From contig CATOSU010000002.1 of NCBI GenBank assembly GCA_951812615.1, positions 1,054,001 through 1,118,000 of the forward strand: a DNA stretch of 64,000 bases, read 5' to 3'. Below the pieces are notes generated by a model, which had not been told where the DNA came from, searched no databases, and saw only the letters and a list, made by a program, of their open reading frames with translations. A program made the position numbers and the translations under genes. Within the stretch, counting starts at the first letter, position 1, and each line of letters starts with the position of its first letter. Positions 7,621 to 16,048 of the stretch are shown one piece after another. Origin of the DNA: an uncultured Paracoccaceae bacterium (lineage in GTDB: Bacteria > Pseudomonadota > Alphaproteobacteria > Rhodobacterales > Rhodobacteraceae).

Positions 7621-9107
7621 GCGAATTGCTGACACATGCCGAATATCAGGCCATCGCCGCACAGCTGGACCCGCCAAAGACTGCCTTCGTAGACGGCAAG
7701 TTCCGCAAGGGAACGGGCGAACCTTTAACCACGTGCAACCCTGCCACCGGCGACGTCATCACCACCGTCGCGGCCTGCAGCGCGGAAGACGTGGATTTCG
7801 CAGTGGCGAAAGCCCGCGAAGCGTTCGAGCAGGGCCGCTGGTCCCGGCTGCACCCGTCCGAACGCAAGGATGTGCTGATCCGGCTGGCCAAGCTGCTGAC
7901 GCGCAACCGGCGTGAACTGGCGGTGATGGAAAGCCTCGACAGCGGCAAGCCCATTCGCGACTGCGAGCTGATCGACCTGCCGGAAACGATCGGTTGCCTC
8001 AAATGGCATGCGGAGCTGATCGACAAGATCTACGACCAGACGGGCCCGGCCGGCGATGACGCAATCAGCCTGATCGTACGGGAACCCATCGGCGTTGTCG
8101 GCGCTGTTCTGCCCTGGAACTTTCCGCTTCTGATGCTGGCCTGGAAGATCGGCCCGGCGTTGGCGGCAGGCAACTCGGTCATTGTCAAACCCGCGGAACA
8201 AACCCCGCTGACCGCGCTGCGCGTGGCCGAGCTGGCCTATGAGGCCGGCATACCTGCCGGGGTTCTGCAAGTCTTGCCGGGCGACGGGCCGGCGGTGGGC
8301 GAGCCACTGGGCCGGCATCCGGATGTTGACATGGTCAGCTTTACGGGATCGACGGAAACCGGTCGCCGATTCCTGCGGTACTCTGCGGATTCGAACCTGA
8401 AAAAGGTGGTGCTGGAATGCGGTGGCAAAAACCCTGCCGTAGTATTGTCGGATGCTGAACATCTGGACCACGTCGCCGCCCATGTGGTGAATGCCGCGTT
8501 CTGGAACATGGGCGAAAACTGTTCGGCCGCGTCCCGGCTCATCGTGCATGGGGATGTCAGGTCCGCTCTGCTGGACCGCATTCGGGCTCATGTCCGGAAC
8601 TGGAAGACCGGCGATCCGCTGGACCCGGCCAACCACCTCGGTGCGCTGATCGATGCCGATCATATCGCCAAGGTCGGCGGCTACCTGACCGGTGACGCAC
8701 TGACCGGCGGCTCAGCAGACGGGCCATATGTCAAACCCACGATTTACGAAGTGTCAGCGAACGACCCGCGCGCGCAGGAAGAGATATTCGGCCCGGTGCT
8801 GAGCGTCATCGAAGTGGCGACAGACGATCAGGCAATCGCGCTGGCCAATGACACGGAATACGGGCTGACCGCGTCCGTCTTTCCGGCCAGCACCCGCAAG
8901 GCGATCCGGGCCGCGCGTGAAATCCGGGCCGGAACTGTGACCGTCAACTGCTATGGCGAAGGTGACATGGCGACGCCCTTTGGCGGCTACCGGCAATCCG
9001 GCTTTGGCGGGCGGGACAACGGCATACACGCCCACGATCAGTTTACCGAAACCAAGACGATCTGGATCGATCTCACCGACCCGCAGGACGGTGATCAGAT
9101 CGGCTGA
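7617..9107 (+). CDS. NAD(P)-dependent aldehyde dehydrogenase
   Basis: A full-length (496-residue) ALDH with LPWNFP (165-170), the general base Glu267 in VLECGGKNP, the nucleotide-loop FTGSTETG and the catalytic Cys302 in GENCSAASR. It resembles the gamma-glutamyl-aminobutyraldehyde / betaine-aldehyde group and would oxidise an aldehyde to an acid in the cytoplasm. Its start codon overlaps the preceding lyase gene, so the lyase product is a likely substrate precursor. A 21-base gap separates it from the MttB-family gene. Confidence 0.9.
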   Translation: MSELLTHAEYQAIAAQLDPPKTAFVDGKFRKGTGEPLTTCNPATGDVITTVAACSAEDVDFAVAKAREAFEQGRWSRLHPSERKDVLIRLAKLLTRNRRELAVMESLDSGKPIRDCELIDLPETIGCLKWHAELIDKIYDQTGPAGDDAISLIVREPIGVVGAVLPWNFPLLMLAWKIGPALAAGNSVIVKPAEQTPLTALRVAELAYEAGIPAGVLQVLPGDGPAVGEPLGRHPDVDMVSFTGSTETGRRFLRYSADSNLKKVVLECGGKNPAVVLSDAEHLDHVAAHVVNAAFWNMGENCSAASRLIVHGDVRSALLDRIRAHVRNWKTGDPLDPANHLGALIDADHIAKVGGYLTGDALTGGSADGPYVKPTIYEVSANDPRAQEEIFGPVLSVIEVATDDQAIALANDTEYGLTASVFPASTRKAIRAAREIRAGTVTVNCYGEGDMATPFGGYRQSGFGGRDNGIHAHDQFTETKTIWIDLTDPQDGDQIG

Positions 9108-9128
9108 TATCGCGCCGGAGAAACGCCC

Positions 9129-10676
9129 ATGAACACCCAAGCCAAACCTGCCCGGCGCGGCAGAGGCGCCCGCAAGGCCGCCCGGCAGATACGTGACACA
9201 ACGATCTTGCCCGCACTGAAGCGAAACCTGCCGTTGACGCAGCCCATGTCGCAGGAACAGATCGAACGGATCGACACCGCGTCGATGCATATCCTCGAAA
9301 ACGTCGGTGTCGTGTTTCGGGATCCGGTCGCGCTGTCAGACTGGCGCAAGGCCGGTGCGCAGGTGACCGGTGAAACCGTGTATCTGGACCGTGGGTTAGT
9401 CAGAGAACTGATCGCCACGATACCGGCCAGCTTTACTATTCACGCACGCAATCCCGTCAACAACCTGCCCTTTGGGAACGATCATTCCATTTTCGTTCCC
9501 ATGACCGGCGCTCCCTTTCTGCGCGACCTTGACGATGTGCGCCGCAACCCGACGCTGGACGATCTCGCCAGTTTTCACAAGCTCAGCCACATGCTGCCCG
9601 CCCTACATTCCAGCGCGCATCATATCGTCGAACCCTACGACCACCCGATCAGCCACAGGCACCTGCGGATCACCTATTCTTCGATGAAACACTCGGACAA
9701 GACGTTCATGGGCATGACAACCAGCCCGAAGAATGCCGAGGACGTGCTGGATATGTGTGAAATCCTGTTCGGCGCGGAATTCATGGATACGCACCCGGTT
9801 GTGACGGGGAACTGCAACGGAAATTCGCCACTGGTCTGGGACGAAACCATGCTGGGTGCCCTGCGGGCGTTTTCGCGGCGGAATCAACCAATCCTGTGCT
9901 CGCCCTTCGTTCTGGGCGGCGCCAATACGCCGGCATCCGTCGCCCCGCCCGTGGCACAACTGAACGCAGAGGCACTCAGCGCGCTTGCCTACACGCAGGT
10001 CGTGCGCAAGGGCGCGCCGGCGATCTATGGGCACTACCTGTCCACTGTCAGCATGAAATCCGGCGCGCCAATGGCCGGGACGCCGGAAATTTCGCTGATG
10101 AATTTCATGATCGGTCAGATGGCGCGGTATTACGATGTGCCTTGGAGAACCTCCAACACGCTCGGCGGGTCCAAGATGTTCGATGCGCAGGCCGGATACG
10201 AAAGCGCCACGACACTAATGGCCGTGATGATGGCCGGGGCGAACTATATCTGGCACAGCGCCGGCTGGAACGAGGCAGGAATGCACTGTTCCATGGCCAA
10301 ATTCGTGGTTGATGCAGAACAATGCGCCATGGCCTACCGCATGGCCGAGGGCATCCGCTGGGACGATTTCGATGACGCGCTTGCAGCTGTCGGCGACATC
10401 GGGCCCGGCGGTCATTACCTGGGGCATCCGCACACGCTGGAAAACTTCCAGCGCGCCTATTTCATGCCGGAACTGTTTGACAACAATTCCATCGAACAAT
10501 GGCAGGCCGAAGGCTCTGTCGAAACGCCGGAGCGGGCGCGGGGATTTGCCCGGGCTCTGTTGAACGATTACGAGGAACCGCGGCTTGACCCCGCGGTGAA
10601 CGAGGCCCTGCTCGACTATATCGCGCGACGCGAACGGGAAATCCCGGCTGCGGACGCGCTGAATCAGGAGCTCTGA
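9129..10676 (+). CDS. Trimethylamine methyltransferase (MttB)-family protein, non-pyrrolysine
   Basis: The 515-residue protein matches the MttB superfamily in length and layout, with a basic N-terminal stretch (residues 1-35), an ENVGVVFRDP segment, and conserved TGNCNGNSPL and SKMFDAQAGYES segments. Archaeal MttB uses an in-frame amber codon for pyrrolysine; none is needed here, so this belongs to the non-Pyl group that includes glycine betaine:corrinoid methyltransferase. It probably takes a methyl group from a quaternary or tertiary amine. No corrinoid protein or reductive activator is encoded in the window. An SDR gene follows after one base. Confidence 0.85.
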   Translation: MNTQAKPARRGRGARKAARQIRDTTILPALKRNLPLTQPMSQEQIERIDTASMHILENVGVVFRDPVALSDWRKAGAQVTGETVYLDRGLVRELIATIPASFTIHARNPVNNLPFGNDHSIFVPMTGAPFLRDLDDVRRNPTLDDLASFHKLSHMLPALHSSAHHIVEPYDHPISHRHLRITYSSMKHSDKTFMGMTTSPKNAEDVLDMCEILFGAEFMDTHPVVTGNCNGNSPLVWDETMLGALRAFSRRNQPILCSPFVLGGANTPASVAPPVAQLNAEALSALAYTQVVRKGAPAIYGHYLSTVSMKSGAPMAGTPEISLMNFMIGQMARYYDVPWRTSNTLGGSKMFDAQAGYESATTLMAVMMAGANYIWHSAGWNEAGMHCSMAKFVVDAEQCAMAYRMAEGIRWDDFDDALAAVGDIGPGGHYLGHPHTLENFQRAYFMPELFDNNSIEQWQAEGSVETPERARGFARALLNDYEEPRLDPAVNEALLDYIARREREIPAADALNQEL

Positions 10677-10677
10677 C

Positions 10678-11409
10678 ATGCGGTTTCAGGGCAAGAACGT
10701 ACTGGTGACAGGTGCCGCGGGCGGTATCGGCCGGGCCATCGTTGCCGGCTTTCAGCGTCAGGGCGCCCGCGTTGCCGCGGCCGATCTTCAGTCGGTGCCG
10801 CTGCCGGTTGAAGTCATGCTGGAAGGCGATCTGACTGATCCCAAGTTCGCCGATACCCTGCCCGGCGCGGCCAGCGCGATGCTCGGCGGGCTCGACATCG
10901 TGTGCAACAATGACGGCATCATCACCCGCGGCAAGATCACCGACACAACCGATGACGATTATCACCGCACCATGGCGATCAACGTTGAGGCCCCGTTTCG
11001 CATCTGCCGGGCCGCCATTCCGCTGCTGGCGGCGAGCGGCGGCGGGTCCATCGTCAACACGGCCTCGTGCTGGGGCCTGCGCCCCGGCCCCGACCATCCG
11101 CTGTATGTCATGTCCAAGGCCGCGCTGGCTTCGCTCACACAATGCCTTGGACGGGATCACGCCCACCAGAACATCCGCGTCAATGCGGTCTGCCCGAACG
11201 AAGTCGACACGCCGATGCTACGCACCGGCTTTGGCATCCGGGGGATCGATCCGGACAGCGGGATCGCGGATCTGAATGCCACGGTGCCGCTGGGCCACGT
11301 TGCCTCGCCCGAAGAAATCGCCGATGTCGTACTGTTTCTCGCCTCTGATCAGGCGCGTTATCTTTGCGGCGCGCTGATCGAGGCACATGGCGGGAAACCG
11401 GTGGGATGA
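10678..11409 (+). CDS. Short-chain dehydrogenase/reductase with altered NNAG motif
   Basis: The 243-residue SDR has the cofactor loop TGAAGGIGRA at 11-20, a serine in NTASCWG and the YVMSK catalytic pair. The normally conserved NNAG after strand 4 reads NNDGI here, an unusual acidic change beside the nucleotide pocket. The protein ends in EAHGGKPVG rather than the typical VDGG tail. It is packed between the MttB gene and a second SDR with ATGA overlap, so it likely oxidises an alcohol of the same pathway. Substrate unknown. Confidence 0.85.
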   Translation: MRFQGKNVLVTGAAGGIGRAIVAGFQRQGARVAAADLQSVPLPVEVMLEGDLTDPKFADTLPGAASAMLGGLDIVCNNDGIITRGKITDTTDDDYHRTMAINVEAPFRICRAAIPLLAASGGGSIVNTASCWGLRPGPDHPLYVMSKAALASLTQCLGRDHAHQNIRVNAVCPNEVDTPMLRTGFGIRGIDPDSGIADLNATVPLGHVASPEEIADVVLFLASDQARYLCGALIEAHGGKPVG

Positions 11410-12137
11410 GCCGGTTTGCGAACAAGGTTGCACTGGTCACCGGCGCATCAAGCGGTATGGGTGCGGCCACTGCCAGCCTGCTGGCCCGCGACGGCGCGCG
11501 CGTCTTCACCGCCCAGCGCCGCGTCACCGGTTTCGAGGATATCGCCGCCGACCTTTCCGATCCGGACGCCTCCGCATTGATTGCGGGACGGATACGTGAC
11601 GAGGCCGGGGCGCTGGATATCCTCGTCAACAATGCCGGGATCATGCGCGAAGGCACGGTCGAGGACACCAGCCCCGAGGACTGGCACCTGCACATGCAGG
11701 TCAACCTGACTGCACCTTTCCTGCTGATGCGCGCCACGATGCCGATGCTGAGGGCCGCGCGTGGTGCCATCGTGAACGTCGGTTCGATCGAGGGTCTGGG
11801 CAGCAACCCGCGCCACCCGGCCTACGGCGCGTCCAAAGCCGGGCTGCACGGCCTGACCCGTGCTGTCGCGGTTGACGAAGGGCCGCGCGGTATTCGCTGC
11901 AATGCCGTTGCCCCCGGCTGGATCGACACACCCCTGAACGATGATTTCATCGCGTCGATGCCTGACCCCGATGGGTTCCGGGATGAAATCGGGCGCATAC
12001 ATCCGCTGCGACGCACCGGGTCGGCAGCGGACGTGGCCCGGCTGATCTGCTGGCTGGCCTCGGACGAAGCGGCCTTTGTCACCGGTCAGGTCTGGACCAT
12101 CGACGGCGGGCGTATGGCCCAGCCGAGCCTGCCATGA
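11406..12137 (+). CDS. Short-chain dehydrogenase/reductase
   Basis: This is a classical 243-residue SDR: TGASSGMGAA (10-19), LVNNAGIM, NVGS with the catalytic serine, YGASK with the catalytic Tyr-Lys, and a TIDGG tail. ATG 11406 overlaps the stop of the preceding SDR and its own end overlaps the FAD oxidoreductase start, which points to one translation-coupled unit. It is not a recent duplicate of its SDR neighbour, since the two differ through most of their length. Substrate unknown. Confidence 0.88.
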   Translation: MSRFANKVALVTGASSGMGAATASLLARDGARVFTAQRRVTGFEDIAADLSDPDASALIAGRIRDEAGALDILVNNAGIMREGTVEDTSPEDWHLHMQVNLTAPFLLMRATMPMLRAARGAIVNVGSIEGLGSNPRHPAYGASKAGLHGLTRAVAVDEGPRGIRCNAVAPGWIDTPLNDDFIASMPDPDGFRDEIGRIHPLRRTGSAADVARLICWLASDEAAFVTGQVWTIDGGRMAQPSLP

Positions 12138-13465
12138 CCCCGATCCGTGCCCCGAAAGATCCCGGTGTCTCGGGCTGGAACGCGATGTTGCCGCCCGCGC
12201 CGCCGCCAACACCACTGGAAACGGCAATAACCGCGGATTGGTGTATCATCGGGGCCGGGTTTGCCGGGCTTGCTGCCGCACGCCGGTTGAGCCAGATCCG
12301 TCCCGAAGACCAGATCGTCCTTCTGGAGGCCGGCCGCGTCGGCGAAGGTCCGGCAGGGCGCAACTCGGGCTTTATGATCGACCTGCCGCATGATCTGGCT
12401 TCCGAAGATTATGGCGGCGCGCTGAACGCTGACCGTGCGCAAACCGAGGACAACCGCCGCGCCATCGCCTTTGCCGGGGACATGGCGGCGGAATTCGAAC
12501 TGGGCGAAGAAGCGTTTACGAAATCAGGCAAGGTAAACGGCGCTGCGTCGGAAAAGGGTCTGCGCCACAATCTGGACTATGCCGGGCATCTGCGTGCGCT
12601 GGGTGAACCATTTGAAATGCTGTCGGCTCGTGACATGCAGGACCTTACTGGCACTGCTTATTACACAGGCGGCCTGCTGACCCCCGGCACGGCGATGATA
12701 CAACCGGCGATGTTCGTCCGCGGTGTTGCCGACCGGCTGATCTCGAACCGTGTTGTGTTGCACGAACAAAGCCCGGTTGTCGCACTGGATCGTCAGGGCG
12801 ACTGGATTGCGCGAACGCCTTTGGGGCAGGTGACTGCGCCGAACGTCATCCTTGCGGTCAACGGGCATCTGGAAAGCTTCGGACATATGGCCGGCCGTCT
12901 GCTGCACGTGCATACCTATGCCTCGATGACCCGGCCGCTGAGCCCGGATGAGACCGCGCGGCTGGGCGGTGCAGACCGCTGGGGCATCATTCCTGCCGAC
13001 CCGCTGGGCACGACGGTCCGGCGGATATCGGGGACAGGTGGCGACAGGATCATCGTCCGCAACCGGTTCACCTGCGACCCCTGGCTGGAGAGCAATCCGC
13101 GACAGGCCACCGGGATCGCCCGCGATCACGACCGGTCGTTCAGGGCACGGTTCCCGATGCTGAACGACGTCACGATGGAGCATCGCTGGGGCGGGCGGCT
13201 GTGTCTCAGCCGGAACAACGTTCAGGTCATCGGTCAGCTGGACGAGGGCCTGTTTTCAGCCTGTTGCCAGAACGGGCTGGGAACAGCAAAGGGCACACTT
13301 GCGGGGTTGCTGGCGGCAGAACTGGCAACCGGGCACAGTTCGCCCGCGCTGGACCGGGCGCTGGCGGCTGAACTGCCGACCGCGTTGCCGCCAAAGCTGC
13401 TGACGCGGATCGGTGCGACTGTCCGGATCAGGACGGGTGAATTCCGGGCCGGCGCCGAGTTCTGA
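12134..13465 (+). CDS. FAD-dependent oxidoreductase, DAO / gamma-glutamylputrescine oxidase-like
   Basis: The 443-residue protein has an N-terminal extension of about 35 residues, then the FAD-binding GAGFAGLAAARRL and the GRNSGF motif typical of the DAO/PuuB branch, and a C-terminal NGLGTAKGTLAG segment that closes the FAD site. Members oxidise secondary or primary amines and N-methylated amino acids with O2 or the respiratory chain as acceptor. Its place at the end of the MttB operon suggests it acts on a demethylated amine intermediate. The class II aldolase gene faces it with a 9-base gap. Confidence 0.85.
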   Translation: MTPIRAPKDPGVSGWNAMLPPAPPPTPLETAITADWCIIGAGFAGLAAARRLSQIRPEDQIVLLEAGRVGEGPAGRNSGFMIDLPHDLASEDYGGALNADRAQTEDNRRAIAFAGDMAAEFELGEEAFTKSGKVNGAASEKGLRHNLDYAGHLRALGEPFEMLSARDMQDLTGTAYYTGGLLTPGTAMIQPAMFVRGVADRLISNRVVLHEQSPVVALDRQGDWIARTPLGQVTAPNVILAVNGHLESFGHMAGRLLHVHTYASMTRPLSPDETARLGGADRWGIIPADPLGTTVRRISGTGGDRIIVRNRFTCDPWLESNPRQATGIARDHDRSFRARFPMLNDVTMEHRWGGRLCLSRNNVQVIGQLDEGLFSACCQNGLGTAKGTLAGLLAAELATGHSSPALDRALAAELPTALPPKLLTRIGATVRIRTGEFRAGAEF

Positions 13466-13474
13466 AACCGCTGA

Positions 13475-14131
13475 TCAGGCGTCGGTTGATCTGACACCGT
13501 AGGTTTCGAAACTGCGGGCGGTGTCGGCGATCTGATCGTCGCTCAGCACGTGACCACCACCAATGGCCAGCGTGTGGTAATGCTGGTGCGCCAGCGCCTC
13601 CAGTTCCCCGGCCAGCCACACGGCCCGCGTCAGGTCGGGTCCGGCGACGATCATGCCGTGATTGGCCAAAAGGCAACCTTTGCGCCCTTCCATCGCCTTG
13701 ACCACGTGCGCCGAAAGCTCGGCGGTGCCGTAGGTGGCATAGTCGGCGACGCGAATATCGGAACCGCCGAATGCGGCCATCATATAGTGGATGGCCGGGA
13801 TCGGACGGCGGGCAATCGCCAGAATTGTACAAAACGGGGCATGTGTATGCACCACTGCCCCCAAATTGGGGCGGGCCCGCAGCAGGTCCCGGTGGAACCG
13901 CCATTCCGAACTGGGTTTCATCGGGCCTTCGCAATTCTCATCGTCGCTGCTCAGCTCCATCCGGCCCATCATGTCCGGCGTCAGCGCATCATAGGCAACG
14001 CCGGAGGGTGTGATCAGCATGTCGCCACCGACCCGGACCGAGATATTCCCCGAAGATCCGCGGTTCAGCCCGTCGGCATCCAGCTTCTGACAGGCCGCGA
14101 CCATCTCTGCCCTGATTTGCGATTCCGTCAT
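13475..14131 (-). CDS. Class II aldolase/adducin-family protein
   Basis: The 218-residue protein has SSGNIS near residue 26, an acidic residue in PSSEWRFH, the zinc-binding HTH of VVHTHAPF and NHGM, the full fuculose-phosphate aldolase pattern. It likely performs a zinc-dependent retro-aldol cleavage to DHAP or a decarboxylation-linked aldol step in the cytoplasm. Substrate is not evident. It converges on the FAD oxidoreductase gene and diverges from the AEC transporter, with which it shares a 129-base upstream gap. Its relative mtnA, needed for a DHAP-type salvage shunt, is 10 kb away. Confidence 0.85.
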   Translation of the reverse strand: MTESQIRAEMVAACQKLDADGLNRGSSGNISVRVGGDMLITPSGVAYDALTPDMMGRMELSSDDENCEGPMKPSSEWRFHRDLLRARPNLGAVVHTHAPFCTILAIARRPIPAIHYMMAAFGGSDIRVADYATYGTAELSAHVVKAMEGRKGCLLANHGMIVAGPDLTRAVWLAGELEALAHQHYHTLAIGGGHVLSDDQIADTARSFETYGVRSTDA

Positions 14132-14260
14132 TTGCGCACCCGATGCAGTTCAACCTGTGGTTTTCATATCAGCAGTGCCGGAATTCCCCAACTGGCCTTC
14201 GACCCGATGCGGGACCTTTCTGCGCTTGCGCAAGTTCGGTTGCGCAAATAACCCAATACC

Positions 14261-15190
14261 ATGATTGATGTGTTCCTCAGAACGCTGCCCTTTTTTGCGA
14301 TTATCGGCCTGGGGTACATGGCCGGGCGCATGCGGTTCTTTACCGAAGAAGCGACCGCATATCTGACCAAATTCATATTCTACTTTGCACTGTCCGCGAT
14401 GCTGTTCCGGTTTTCGGCGAATTTGCAGATGGCAGAGGTGTTCGACGGGCGGCTGATCGCCGGGTACCTGTGGGGTACGGCGGTTGTGTATCTGATTGCG
14501 ACCGGGTTCGCGTTCTGGCGGGGGCTCGACGTGCCGACGACGGCGATCGAGGCCCAATGCGCGGTGATCGCAAATTCCGGTTTTCTGGGTCTGCCGATGT
14601 TCGTGCTGCTGTTCGGCGAAGCGGCAGTTGGTCCCGTGATGCTGACACTGGCGACGGATCTGGTGGTGTTTTCCAGTCTCATCGTGATCCTGATCAACGG
14701 ATCACGGGATGGGCGGATCGGGCTGAGCACCCTGTGGACCATCGGTTTGGGCCTGCTGAAAAACCCGATGATAATGGCCATTTCGCTGGGCTTGATGTGG
14801 TCTGCACTGGCGATCCCGATCCCGGATGTCCTGAACGACTTCCTGACCGTTCTCGGCGGTGCCGCAACGCCCGGTGCGCTGTTTGCAATCGGCGCCTCTC
14901 TTTCAGTGAAATCCGCGGAACGGCTGGAGATTGCCGCGTGGCTGTCATTTGCAAAGCTGGTCCTGCATCCGGCCTTTGTGGCTATCGGTGTGATCTGGCT
15001 GTTTCCGATTGACGCCTTTTCCGCCAGCATCGTCGTAGCGACGACCGCGTTGCCGGTTGCCGGCAACATTTTCATGCTTGCGCAGCACTACGGTGTTGCG
15101 GTGCAACGGGTTTCAACGGCGATTCTCATTTCAACCGCCGCCAGCATTCTTACGGTGCCGGCGGTCATTGCCTGGGTTTTCGGGCCCTGA
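14261..15190 (+). CDS. AEC-family transporter (auxin efflux carrier type)
   Basis: A 309-residue inner membrane protein with about ten hydrophobic segments arranged as two five-helix halves, and the conserved NSGFLGLPM motif of the first half plus a related VAGNIFMLA segment in the second. AEC carriers move organic anions such as malonate; the substrate is unknown. It diverges from the class II aldolase and lies 22 bases ahead of fghA on the same strand. Confidence 0.85.
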   Translation: MIDVFLRTLPFFAIIGLGYMAGRMRFFTEEATAYLTKFIFYFALSAMLFRFSANLQMAEVFDGRLIAGYLWGTAVVYLIATGFAFWRGLDVPTTAIEAQCAVIANSGFLGLPMFVLLFGEAAVGPVMLTLATDLVVFSSLIVILINGSRDGRIGLSTLWTIGLGLLKNPMIMAISLGLMWSALAIPIPDVLNDFLTVLGGAATPGALFAIGASLSVKSAERLEIAAWLSFAKLVLHPAFVAIGVIWLFPIDAFSASIVVATTALPVAGNIFMLAQHYGVAVQRVSTAILISTAASILTVPAVIAWVFGP

Positions 15191-15212
15191 GCGCAACAGC
15201 GGAGTGCAAAAA

Positions 15213-16046
15213 ATGGAAACGGTTTCGGAAAACAAGGCGTTTGGTGGCATTCAGGGCGTATACACACATGGGTCCGAGGCTTGTCAGTGCGACATGACAT
15301 TCGGCCTGTTCCTGCCGGAAGAGGCTAAGGACGGGCCGGTCCCGGTGTTATGGTACCTTTCCGGGCTGACCTGCACCCATGAAAACGCGATGACCAAGGC
15401 CGGCGCACAGGTTTGGGCGGCGGAACAGGGCATTGCACTGGTGTTCCCGGATACCTCGCCGCGGGGCGAAGGCGTGGCGGATGACGAGGCATATGACCTC
15501 GGACAAGGGGCCGGTTTCTACGTCAATGCGACCGAGGCCCCGTGGGCACCACATTTTTCGATGTGGGATTACGTTGCCGAAGAATTACCCGCGCTGCTGA
15601 CAGACCGGTTTGCGATCGATCCCGACCGGCAAGGCATCACCGGCCATTCGATGGGCGGGCATGGTGCGCTGACTCTGGCGATGAACCTGCCCGGCCGGTT
15701 CCGGTCGGTTTCGGCCTTTGCCCCGATCTGCAACCCCACCGCTGCGGATTGGGGCCAGAAACAGCTGCGCGCCTATCTGGGCGACGACGAGGCCGCGTGG
15801 GCGCGGCATGATTCCAGCCTGATGATGCAAAAGACCGGGTTTGACGGACCGATCCTTGTCGATACGGGAACTGCTGATCAATTCATTGACCTGCTGCGTC
15901 CCGAGGCACTGGCCGCTGCCGTGGCTGAAAGACGGCAGCAGGCGGTTCTGCGTCTTCAACCCGGTTACGACCATAGCTATTTCTTTGTCTCCACCTTCAT
16001 GGAAGAACATGTCGCCTTTCACGCCGACGCACTTTATGCGGACTGA
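15213..16046 (+). CDS. fghA: S-formylglutathione hydrolase
   Basis: The 277-residue serine hydrolase has the family hallmark YLSGLTCTHENAM, the nucleophile in GHSMGGHGAL, a catalytic aspartate near DTGTADQF and histidine in GYDHSYFF. It hydrolyses S-formylglutathione to formate and glutathione in formaldehyde detoxification or C1 oxidation. ATG 15213 has GGAG eight bases upstream; an open stretch before it lies inside the AEC gene. The partner formaldehyde dehydrogenase gene, often adjacent, is not in this window. Two bases separate it from sthA. Confidence 0.95.
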   Translation: METVSENKAFGGIQGVYTHGSEACQCDMTFGLFLPEEAKDGPVPVLWYLSGLTCTHENAMTKAGAQVWAAEQGIALVFPDTSPRGEGVADDEAYDLGQGAGFYVNATEAPWAPHFSMWDYVAEELPALLTDRFAIDPDRQGITGHSMGGHGALTLAMNLPGRFRSVSAFAPICNPTAADWGQKQLRAYLGDDEAAWARHDSSLMMQKTGFDGPILVDTGTADQFIDLLRPEALAAAVAERRQQAVLRLQPGYDHSYFFVSTFMEEHVAFHADALYAD

Positions 16047-16048
16047 AC

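Noticed and set aside
6538-7677. 379-codon minus-strand open frame
   Set aside because: Antisense to the FadR-type regulator and the DHDPS-family gene; no domain visible.
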